Assembly: GCA_000381605.1 (NCBI GenBank)
Contig: KB906757.1
Span: 124,001-188,000 of the forward strand
Reading direction: 5' to 3'
Length of the DNA: 64,000 nt
Source: Acidobacteriaceae bacterium KBS 89
GTDB taxonomy: Bacteria; Acidobacteriota; Terriglobia; Terriglobales; Acidobacteriaceae
The translations under genes were made by a program, and so were the position numbers. The notes beneath the pieces are model-generated. The model was given only the letters and a program-made list of their open reading frames with translations. It had not been told where the DNA came from and did not search any database. Positions 44,541 through 51,203 of the stretch are shown here, piece after piece; within the stretch, counting starts at the first letter, position 1, and the number at the start of each line of letters is the position of its first letter.

Positions 44541-46235
44541 ATGAAAATTATCGCTCTTGCAGCCGCAATGGTCCTTTCAATCTCTCCGATGGCAGTGGGC
44601 CAGATATCGTCTTCAACCCCCGGTCAAGGCCGCTCCATGGTCGTAACAAAGTTCGGGATCGTCGCGGCCCCGCAGTTTCTCGCGGCGCAGGCCGGCGCAC
44701 ACATACTTGAAGAAGGTGGCAACGCCATCGATGCGGCCATCGCAGCGAACGCCGTGATGGGCGTCGTGCAGCCCTATGTCAACGGCATGGGTGGCGACCT
44801 CTTCGCTCTCTACTACGAAGCGAAGACCGGCAAGCTCTACGGCCTCAACTCCAGCGGATGGACTCCTAAGGCCCTCACCATCGACTACATGAAGGCCCAC
44901 AACATCGACAAGATCAATGACATCGGAGTCCACACCATCGATATCCCCGGAGCCGTCGCAGGCTGGGACGCGATGCGCACCCGATTCGGCACCCTTCCCT
45001 TCAGCCAGACCCTTGCCCCCGCAATCTACTACGCGCAAAACGGATTCCCCCTGGCAGAGCGCAACGCGCGTTACTGGGTTGCCAAGAAGCTCATCGACCA
45101 GCCCGGCTACAAGGAGACCTACCTGCCCAACGGAGTCGCCCCCAAAGTAGGCGATCTCTTCAAGAACCCTGCACTCGCAAACTCACTCCGTCAGGTCGCC
45201 GAGCACGGACGCGATGCCTACTACAAAGGTCCCATGACCGAGACGATGGTGAAGTTCCTTCAGTCCCAGGGAGGCGCCCACACCCTCGAAGACTTCGCCG
45301 ACTTTCAGCCCGAGTGGGTCGAACCCATCTCCACCACCTATCGCGGCTGGACCATCTACGAGCTGCCGCCCAACGGACAAGGAATCGCCGCCCTCTCCAT
45401 GCTGAACATCATGGAGCAGTTCCCCATGGCGCAGTACGGGCATAACTCCGTCGACGCCCTGCACGTCATGATCGAAGCCAAGAAGCTCGCCTACGCCGAC
45501 ATGTACCACTACGTCGGCGATCCAAGGTTCACCGCCGTACCCGTAAAAGAGATGGTCTCAAAAGATCTGGCCAAAGAGCGAGCCAAGCTAATCCAGATGG
45601 ACAAGGCCTCCGCCCAGACCGTTCCATCGAAGATCGCGCAATCACTCAACGCTCACGGCAACTCGACCATCTATCTCTCCACCATCGATAAAGACGGCAA
45701 CATCGTCTCGCTCATCCAAAGCAACTTCGCGGGCTATGGCACAGGCATGGTCGCACCGGGCCTTGGGTTCTCCTTCCACAACCGCGGCGCAGGATTCCAA
45801 CTCACCCCCGGACTTCCCAATTCGCTCGCCGGACACAAGCGTCCTCTCCACACCATCATCCCCGCCTTCATGGAAAAGGGTGACGTCCACATCGGCTTCG
45901 GCATCATGGGCGGCTGGAACCAGGCGCAGGCCCACGCACAGTTCGTCGCCAACATCGTCGACTACGGAATGAACGTACAGGCAGCGCTCGAGCAGCCGCG
46001 TTTCACAAAAGGCACCTTCGATGGTCTCGACGTGGAGATGGAAGAGACCATCTCAGAGGCAGTCAGAGCCGGACTCACCAAACGCGGACACGAGATTCAA
46101 CTTCTCGAACCGCTCTCCTTCACCGTCGGCCAGGGTGAAGCCGTAGTCAGAGACAGCACTCGCAGCGTCAACTTCGCAGGAGCAGACCCACGCTCCGACG
46201 GAGAAGCAATCCCGCAAGGCCCAAACACAAAGTAG
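44541..46235 (+). CDS. ggt: gamma-glutamyltransferase
   Basis: 564-residue Ntn-hydrolase, exported (signal peptide MKIIALAAAMVLSISPMAVGQ). Precursor autocleaves before the nucleophile Thr, here T376 in GNSTIYLSTIDKDGN. Other motifs: ILEEGGNAIDAAIAANAVMGVVQP, GMGGDLF, GQGIAALSMLNIMEQF, HTIIPAFMEKG. Cleaves glutathione or gamma-glutamyl peptides in the periplasm. The usual TTH before the nucleophile is NST here. Followed by a terminator. Confidence 0.94.
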   Translation: MKIIALAAAMVLSISPMAVGQISSSTPGQGRSMVVTKFGIVAAPQFLAAQAGAHILEEGGNAIDAAIAANAVMGVVQPYVNGMGGDLFALYYEAKTGKLYGLNSSGWTPKALTIDYMKAHNIDKINDIGVHTIDIPGAVAGWDAMRTRFGTLPFSQTLAPAIYYAQNGFPLAERNARYWVAKKLIDQPGYKETYLPNGVAPKVGDLFKNPALANSLRQVAEHGRDAYYKGPMTETMVKFLQSQGGAHTLEDFADFQPEWVEPISTTYRGWTIYELPPNGQGIAALSMLNIMEQFPMAQYGHNSVDALHVMIEAKKLAYADMYHYVGDPRFTAVPVKEMVSKDLAKERAKLIQMDKASAQTVPSKIAQSLNAHGNSTIYLSTIDKDGNIVSLIQSNFAGYGTGMVAPGLGFSFHNRGAGFQLTPGLPNSLAGHKRPLHTIIPAFMEKGDVHIGFGIMGGWNQAQAHAQFVANIVDYGMNVQAALEQPRFTKGTFDGLDVEMEETISEAVRAGLTKRGHEIQLLEPLSFTVGQGEAVVRDSTRSVNFAGADPRSDGEAIPQGPNTK

Positions 46236-46268
46236 CTGCGGAGCTGGACAGTTCTAAATAGGTAGTGA

Positions 46269-46317
46269 AAAAGTGAGGGGCGTAAAGATAGAAAATGTCT
46301 TCGCGTCCCTCACTTTT
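46269..46317 (+). terminator. terminator of ggt
   Basis: 11-bp stem (AAAAGTGAGGG with CCCTCACTTTT) and long loop of about 27 bases, 34 bases after the ggt stop. Confidence 0.75.
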
Positions 46318-46421
46318 ATTTCCCTGAATAACTGGCTCTAGCAAATAAAACTAGAAAAAATAATCGATTAATCCCGTAAATATCCTTGCTATTCTCCTGC
46401 GACCTATGGCAAAGTACACTC

Positions 46422-46553
46422 TGCGTAGGAGAAGCCCGATGAATTTCAAATCGCACAACACGATGCGTAGGTCCCTGGGACGAGTCAGTCTCCCGGGCGA
46501 TCGCCGGGCTTGGTTCACCGCTGGTTATAACCGCTAGCGCTCGATCCTACGCA
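46422..46553 (+). ncRNA. candidate structured RNA or leader upstream of the Y RNA array
   Basis: A perfect 9-bp long-range stem (TGCGTAGGA at 46422-46430 with TCCTACGCA at 46545-46553) encloses 114 bases, with inner hairpins such as GGGA...TCCC (46477-46494) and CCCGG...CCGGG. The 5' strand contains the AGGAG that would serve the small ORF inside. It lacks the TGGCG...TCGYTWAWTCCC motif of the four downstream Y RNAs, so it is a different element. Confidence 0.35.
46439..46537 (+). CDS. candidate 32-residue basic peptide ORF
   Basis: ATG 46439 to TAG 46535, encoding a basic peptide (starts MNFKSHNTMRRSLGRV, ends WFTAGYNR). AGGAG lies seven bases upstream but is part of a 9-bp stem that pairs with the region just downstream of the ORF. 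Could be a leader peptide or chance. Low confidence. Confidence 0.3.
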   Translation: MNFKSHNTMRRSLGRVSLPGDRRAWFTAGYNR

Positions 46554-46575
46554 AATCGCTCGCAAAATCAATCAT

Positions 46576-46647
46576 TCCTGAGTGGCGAAGAGGCCAGTTA
46601 CTTCGACTTGGTCATCGCTACAACTGACCTCGCTTAATCCCTCAGGA
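46576..46647 (+). ncRNA. Y RNA-like element A (short form)
   Basis: 72 nt closed by TCCTGAG/CTCAGGA. Carries the shared Y-like internal loop: TGGCGA on the 5' side (46583-46588) and TCGCTTAATCCC on the 3' side (46630-46641), an upper stem (GAGG.CAGTT with AACTG.CCTC), then TACTTC (46599-46604). The apical loop is only about 22 nt and shows no tRNA-like parts. Located in the Ro60 locus. Confidence 0.75.
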
Positions 46648-46694
46648 TACGATGCGCCATCCGCGCCGCCGCGAACCTGCGTCTGCTAGGAAAC

Positions 46695-46853
46695 TGCCAG
46701 TGGCGACAGAGAAGAGTTACTTCCTCCGCCTAACACAACGCAGGGAACGGAAATCCCTGCCGGAGCAAGACACTCTGGGACAGAGGCGTAGCCTCGACTT
46801 ACAAAGTTCCAAAGAGCACTTACTCCGAAACTCTTCTCGTTTATTCCCTGGCA
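46695..46853 (+). ncRNA. Y RNA-like element B (branched, non-tRNA apical domain)
   Basis: 159 nt closed by TGCCAG/CTGGCA. 5' TGGCGACAGAGAAGAGTTACTTC and 3' AACTCTTCTCGTTTATTCCC give the common core and a 9-bp upper stem AGAAGAGTT/AACTCTTCT. The apical part has nested hairpins: CTCCG...CGGAG around CAGGGA-ACGGAAA-TCCCTG, and GAGGC-GTA-GCCTC. No TTCGA T-loop, so the module is not a tRNA mimic. Confidence 0.75.
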
Positions 46854-46880
46854 AAGCATCGTCGCAATTTACATAAATTC

Positions 46881-47012
46881 GGCCGGTGGCGCAGATAGCA
46901 GTTACTTCGGCTCATAACCGGGTGGACGCAGGTTCGATCCCTGCCGCGGAGTAGTTCCGCGTAGCTCAGTGGTAGAGCACCTCATAGATCTGTTATCGCT
47001 TATTCCCCGGCC
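46881..47012 (+). ncRNA. Y RNA-like element C with tRNA-like module (YrlA type)
   Basis: 132 nt closed by GGCCGG/CCGGCC with TGGCG and TCGCTTATTCCC core and TACTTC. The apical module is a circularly permuted tRNA: anticodon-like arm CGG-CTCATAA-CCG (46908-46920, a Met-type CAT loop), T arm GCAGG-TTCGATC-CCTGC (46928-46944), acceptor-like stem CGCGGA/TCCGCG closed by GTAGT (46945-46961), D arm GCTC-AGTGGTA-GAGC (46964-46978). Matches the known YrlA design in which the acceptor end is closed and the body opens on the anticodon side. Confidence 0.87.
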
Positions 47013-47052
47013 AAAACCATCCAGCCATGTCGGCTAGAAAGAGAGGGTCGCT

Positions 47053-47283
47053 ATGTACAAGTTGTTCGGTAAGAACGAAACTTCTGTCAATTTGAATTCT
47101 TTGTGCACAACTTGCACCAGCGCGCTCGTTCTCAACGGCTACGGCAAAGCCCAACAGAAGATCATGTGCACGTATGTACATCCAAACGTTGCAATGCCCT
47201 TCATCGTGAAGATCTGCTCTGGTTACTACAACAAAAACCAGCCAAAAAGGGTCATCGAAGGATTCAAGCCCACACCCATATAG
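47053..47283 (+). CDS. small four-cysteine protein 1 (Ro60 locus), unknown
   Basis: 76 residues. C18-x2-C21-x17-C39-x15-C55 with SLCTTCTSA, GY at 29-30, CTYVHPN, PFIVKICSGYYNKNQP. The same four Cys positions recur in its neighbour at 47354. Ribosome site GAGAGGG lies five bases before ATG. No signal peptide; zinc binding or a redox role is possible. It lies between Y RNA-like elements C and D, codirectional with Ro60. I recognise no family. Confidence 0.72.
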   Translation: MYKLFGKNETSVNLNSLCTTCTSALVLNGYGKAQQKIMCTYVHPNVAMPFIVKICSGYYNKNQPKRVIEGFKPTPI

Positions 47284-47353
47284 CAACCGGTGTCAACGCT
47301 GCTATTCACAACTAAACGGTCCAGCTAGTTGCTGGTTAGAAAGAAGGCTTGCC

Positions 47354-47650
47354 ATGGGCAAGGCATACATCAAGAACGGAACGCCCGTCGGCAACGAGTC
47401 GCTGTGCAGGACTTGCACGAATGCGCACATCATCGCCGGTTACCGCGAGTCTGAACTCATTACGATCTGCACCAACGTGGGGCCGAACTTTGTTCTTCCC
47501 TTCACGGTCTACGAATGCAGTTGCTACTACGACAAGAACCGTCCGGACTGGGAGCAGATGCAACGACTCGCAATTCATGTCACTCCGGGAACTTTGAAGC
47601 CGGTAGGCTTCAAAATCGGTGCGACCAGCCCCATCAACGACGAAGACTAA
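47354..47650 (+). CDS. small four-cysteine protein 2 (Ro60 locus), paralog of the upstream gene
   Basis: 98 residues, aligned without gaps to the upstream protein over the first 64 residues: both have C18, C21, C39, C55, SLC.TCT.A, GY30, CT.V.PN, PF.V..CS.YY.KN.P. It has one extra Cys (C57) and a longer C-terminal tail (HVTPGTLKPVGFKIGATSPINDED). The leaders are also similar (CCAGC hairpin, then AGAAAGA and a G-rich site), so leader plus gene arose by tandem duplication. Ends six bases before Y RNA-like element D. Confidence 0.72.
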   Translation: MGKAYIKNGTPVGNESLCRTCTNAHIIAGYRESELITICTNVGPNFVLPFTVYECSCYYDKNRPDWEQMQRLAIHVTPGTLKPVGFKIGATSPINDED

Positions 47651-47656
47651 ACCATT

Positions 47657-47785
47657 CGCCGGTGGCGATAGACAACGGATACTTCAGTGGTCGGAGCACC
47701 ACCAGCGATGGTGGAGTGCAGGTTCGAATCCTGTCACGAGCGCAATCTCGTGAGAGCTCATTCCGTTGTCGCTAATTCCCCGGCG
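47657..47785 (+). ncRNA. Y RNA-like element D with tRNA module opened in the D loop
   Basis: 129 nt closed by CGCCGG/CCGGCG; core TGGCGATAGACAACGGATACTTC and TCCGTTGTCGCTAATTCCC with a 9-bp upper stem GACAACGGA/TCCGTTGTC. The tRNA-like order is: D-loop 3' half plus GAGC (47686-47697), anticodon-like hairpin CCACCA-GCGA-TGGTGG (47699-47714), T arm GCAGG-TTCGAAT-CCTGT (47718-47734), acceptor-like CACGAG/CTCGTG closed by CGCAAT (47735-47752), and D-stem 5' strand GCTC (47756-47759). So the chain breaks inside the D loop. Ends 38 bases before the Ro60 gene. Confidence 0.85.
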
Positions 47786-47823
47786 ATCTTCCTCCAAGCC
47801 CGCACAAAAGGAGGTGCGACAAC

Positions 47824-49158
47824 ATGAAGCTGAACATCCTCAAGCTGGCCCATCTCGCGCGCCCCCGCACCCACGAAGGCGCACCCGCGGCCATCCTCAC
47901 GTTCGAGCAGGCACTCCGGCGCTCTGTCCTCTCCTGCATGCTCTGGGAGAACGAGTTCTACGAGTCCGGCGTAGCCATCGCAGGCCGCATCCGCGAGCTC
48001 GTACCGAAGGTCGCCCCTGAAAAGGTAGCCGCCCTCGCCGTCGAAGCCCGCACCGCGATGAAGCTTCGTCACCCGCCTCTGCTTCTGGTTCGCGAGATGG
48101 CTCGTCACGCGACCCACCGCGGTCTCGTCGCCGAAACCCTCGTTCGGGTCATCCAGCGTGCCGACGAGCTCTCCGAGTTCGTCGCCATCTACTGGGCTGA
48201 GGGGCGCCGTCCGCTCTCCGCACAGGTGAAGAAGGGGCTCGCCGCAGCGTTCACCCGCTTCGACGAGTACGCGCTCGCGAAGTACGACCGCGCCAGCGTT
48301 GTTCGTCTCCGCGACGTCCTCTTCCTCAGCCACGCGAAGCCGCGCGACGCGGAACAGGCAGAGCTCTGGAAGCGGCTCATCGCCAACGAGCTCACCACGC
48401 CCGACACCTGGGAGGTTGCACTCTCCTCGGGCGGCGACAAGCGTACGCACTGGGAGCGTCTACTCACCGAGCGCAAGCTCGGCGCCCTCGCTCTCCTGCG
48501 TAACCTTCGCAACATGAAGGACGCAGACGTGCCCGAGTCGCAGGTCGTGGCCGCGCTCGACGCGATGCGGACCGACCGTGTCCTTCCCTTCCGCTTCCTC
48601 GCTGCTGCCCGTCACGCGCCACAGCTGGAAGAGGCACTCGAGCGTGCAATGTTTCGTTCGCTCGAAGGGCGCGGAGCCAAAGATGACTTGGCACAGCTCG
48701 CCGGACACACCATCATCCTCGTCGACGTGTCTGGCTCCATGGTCGCACCGCTGTCGCGCCGGTCGCAGATGCTCCGCACTGACGCGGCTTACGGACTCGC
48801 CGTGCTTCTGCGCGAGATCGCCGAGAAGGTAACCGTGTACACCTTCTCGAACACCGCAAAGCGTGTCCCGCCCCGGCGCGGATTCGCTCTGCGCGATGCA
48901 ATGGAGTCGAGCCAGTCTCACAGCGGAACCTACCTCGGCGCCGCACTCGACGCCGTCGAAGAGCGATACGACCGCATCATCGTCATCACCGATGAGCAGT
49001 CGCACGACCGCGTCGCCGCCCCGCGCGGCAAGGGCTACATGATCAACGTAGCCTCTGCCCGTAACGGTGTCGGCTACGGCTCGTGGGTCCACATCGACGG
49101 CTTCAGCGAAGCGGTCATCAATTACATCCGCGAACTCGAAAACGTCGAGTCGCGCTAA
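47824..49158 (+). CDS. rsr: Ro60/TROVE-domain RNA-binding protein (Rsr ortholog)
   Basis: 444 residues. N-terminal HEAT-like TROVE domain (residues 1 to about 290; FEQALRRSVLSCMLWENEFYESG, LRHPPLLLVREMARH, WAEGRRPLSAQVKKGLAAAFTRFDEYALAKYDR) and a C-terminal von Willebrand A domain with an intact MIDAS (D301, S303, S305, T369, D390). Binds Y RNAs, and in Deinococcus is linked through a Y RNA to PNPase for RNA decay. Shorter than Deinococcus Rsr (531). AAGGAGG lies eight bases before ATG. Four Y RNA-like genes precede it. Confidence 0.95.
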   Translation: MKLNILKLAHLARPRTHEGAPAAILTFEQALRRSVLSCMLWENEFYESGVAIAGRIRELVPKVAPEKVAALAVEARTAMKLRHPPLLLVREMARHATHRGLVAETLVRVIQRADELSEFVAIYWAEGRRPLSAQVKKGLAAAFTRFDEYALAKYDRASVVRLRDVLFLSHAKPRDAEQAELWKRLIANELTTPDTWEVALSSGGDKRTHWERLLTERKLGALALLRNLRNMKDADVPESQVVAALDAMRTDRVLPFRFLAAARHAPQLEEALERAMFRSLEGRGAKDDLAQLAGHTIILVDVSGSMVAPLSRRSQMLRTDAAYGLAVLLREIAEKVTVYTFSNTAKRVPPRRGFALRDAMESSQSHSGTYLGAALDAVEERYDRIIVITDEQSHDRVAAPRGKGYMINVASARNGVGYGSWVHIDGFSEAVINYIRELENVESR

Positions 49159-49165
49159 ACCAAAG

Positions 49166-49189
49166 GGGCCGGAGACACCTCCGGCCCTT
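49166..49189 (+). terminator. terminator of Ro60 gene
   Basis: Stem GGGCCGGAG/CTCCGGCCC with loop ACAC, followed by TTCTTG; weak T-run. Confidence 0.65.
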
Positions 49190-49313
49190 CTTGCCTGCCC
49201 TGCAGCTCTCGCGGCACGGTAACTTCCAAAACAATTGCCTGCATTTTCAGTTTTTGTTTTGCCGGGACATCTCACCTGGCACTCAAAGCCGCGAAGTCTC
49301 CCGGAGATTCCAA

Positions 49314-49586
49314 TCAGCTGGCTAAGTCGTAGGGAAGCACAGGAACCTCACCGGAAGGCAATCTCACGCCCGGAAAGGCTGCACTCGCACGCGCGTCCCA
49401 CGACTTGCACTGGCCGCAGTACCGGCGATGGCGCCCGATCACCCGATGGATCCTGATCAGATCGTAATCCACCTTCAACAGGTCCATATCCGAACCCTCG
49501 CGGAGGATCAACTTGCTTCGCACGTCATAGGTCTCTCGCATCAATTTGGCAAGACCCTTCAACCTGGGGCACGCGGATTGCAACAT
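49314..49586 (-). CDS. small CxxC protein, unknown
   Basis: 90 residues, converging on Ro60. ATG 49586 has a perfect AGGAGG six bases upstream. Features: basic helices (LKGLAKLMRETYDVRSKLILREG), DYDLIRIHRVIGRHRRYCGQCKSWDA, one CxxC. Not obviously related to the four-Cys pair. Function unknown; may be redox or metal binding. Confidence 0.6.
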   Translation of the reverse strand: MLQSACPRLKGLAKLMRETYDVRSKLILREGSDMDLLKVDYDLIRIHRVIGRHRRYCGQCKSWDARASAAFPGVRLPSGEVPVLPYDLAS

Positions 49587-49856
49587 CATCAACCTCCTGA
49601 ATATCAGTAGCTATCGGCAGGAGTACTGTCCTTGATCAACAGACCGAACGACCCCGGCACAAAAAGTACCGACGGACCCTGCCGAATGAGATGCCCCGAA
49701 GGGCCGAAGCGAAAAGATGTTCACTTGGCCCCCGCGAAACGTCTTTTGATTTCATCAAATCAAAGGCCGAAAAACGGTTCGCCCTTTGCAAAAGCCGCCA
49801 AGACAAAGAGGCGGCCGCCAGGCCACCTCTTCGCCACTCGACCACAAATCCCTGCA

Positions 49857-51110
49857 TTACTCCGGCGTAATCACCGCCTCTTTCTTCGCAATCTTGGCCA
49901 GAAAATCCTCTCCAACCTGGATGTGCTCATCCACCAGCCGCGAAGGCGTATGGGCCAGCCACTCCGCCAGAGAAATATCTTCGTAAAATGGCGTCGGGAA
50001 GACCTCGATAAACACCAGGTCTTCATCCCCCGTATTCTCGATATAGTGCGGCATCGAGATATCGATGTACCCCACATCGCCTCCTTCAAAGTCCATCGTT
50101 CGCGCCAGGCCACCTGCCGCGAAGACCGTCATCCGGCCCTTGCCCTTCACGTAGTACTGCCATTCGTCCGCGTTCGGATGCCAGTGCAGCTCCCGCAGCC
50201 CGCCCGGCTTCAGCGTCACAATAGCCGACGCGATGTCAGTCGCCGGGAAGTTTTTGCGATCAACAATCTTCACCTCGCCGCCTTTGGACACCTTGCTCGG
50301 CCGCATCTTGCCCGGAAAGAACGCAAACGTATTCGGCACTCCGCCCGTCACCGCCTCAGCCTGACGCTTCTCTTCCGCCAGCGGACGCGGCAACTCTCGT
50401 TGAAAGATGAACAACTCCTTCTTCGGCACCTTATCGAACGTAGACTCCGGCACATTGAAGTTCTTCGCCAGCACCTCCTTCGGCGTATGGTGCATCCATT
50501 CGGTCAACAGAAAAGTTCCGAACTCGTTGAAGTTTCCGTCCTTGAACACCAGTAGAAACTTGCATCCATCCTCCCCCAGGCCTTGGATCGAGTGCGGAAT
50601 GCCCCCAGGAAACAGCCACAGATCGCCGGCATTCACGTCCTCCACAAACGCCCGTCCCTCTTGGTCCACCGCCGTGATCCGCGCCGAACCGTACAACATC
50701 AGTGCCCACTCCGACGCAACATGCCAGTGCAGTTCGCGGATGCCGCCGGAGATCAGCCGCATCTCCACCCCAGCCATCGTCTTCGAGAGCGGAAGGTCAC
50801 GCACCGTCACCTGTCGCGTCCACCCGCCGGCCTCGACCCGCTTATGCGACAGCGAAAATGAATACTTGAAAGGAGGTTGTCCACCCGCGTCCGTCTCTGG
50901 CGGCCACACCGAGTCCTGGTTCTGGCCGTCCAGAACCGTGTTATTTTTTGGCCCCGGCTGGCTCTCGTTGATCCCGGTGTGCGGATCCGTGGGATAAATC
51001 TTGCTCTGCTGACCCTGGGCCTGCATCCCCGCAGCTGCCACCAACACCGCCGATCCGGCCTCCAGAAATCTACGCCGGCTTAACTTCGATTGGTCCTTTT
51101 CCTCTGACAC
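49857..51110 (-). CDS. Tat-exported bicupin, oxalate decarboxylase family
   Basis: 417 residues with a Tat-type signal (SRRRFLEAG). Two cupin domains, each with an HWHxxxxEW-type Mn site: GIRELHWHVASEW and GLRELHWHPNADEW, and matching GGIPHSI and SMPHYIEN second motifs. Family members convert oxalate to formate and CO2. The flexible lid (SENS in B. subtilis OxdC) is not recognisable, so oxidase or other activity remains possible. GTG 51110 is preceded by AGAGGG. Downstream of the broken porin gene on the same strand. Confidence 0.88.
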   Translation of the reverse strand: MSEEKDQSKLSRRRFLEAGSAVLVAAAGMQAQGQQSKIYPTDPHTGINESQPGPKNNTVLDGQNQDSVWPPETDAGGQPPFKYSFSLSHKRVEAGGWTRQVTVRDLPLSKTMAGVEMRLISGGIRELHWHVASEWALMLYGSARITAVDQEGRAFVEDVNAGDLWLFPGGIPHSIQGLGEDGCKFLLVFKDGNFNEFGTFLLTEWMHHTPKEVLAKNFNVPESTFDKVPKKELFIFQRELPRPLAEEKRQAEAVTGGVPNTFAFFPGKMRPSKVSKGGEVKIVDRKNFPATDIASAIVTLKPGGLRELHWHPNADEWQYYVKGKGRMTVFAAGGLARTMDFEGGDVGYIDISMPHYIENTGDEDLVFIEVFPTPFYEDISLAEWLAHTPSRLVDEHIQVGEDFLAKIAKKEAVITPE

Positions 51111-51203
51111 GTTTGTTCCCTCTCTTTCACAGCTCCCAATAATTGATATATGAAATATGACCCTGAAGCGATAATTCTAAACAAAATCGTCTACATCATT
51201 GGC

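Noticed and set aside
46652-46876. 74-residue open frame
   Set aside because: Overlaps Y RNA-like element B entirely; Arg/Ser-rich composition without a ribosome site.
46908-46978. Ordinary tRNA gene (T arm, D arm, Met-like anticodon loop)
   Set aside because: Arms are in permuted order (anticodon, T, acceptor, D) with the acceptor stem closed by a loop, all within a Y RNA-type stem; no free CCA end.
47103-47315. 70-residue frame overlapping the first four-Cys gene
   Set aside because: Frame lacks a ribosome site and shares nothing with the paralog, whereas the other frame is conserved in both copies.
47686-47760. tRNA pseudogene
   Set aside because: The missing D-stem strand is present at the 3' end and the element has the same handle as three neighbours, so it is a permuted module and not decay.
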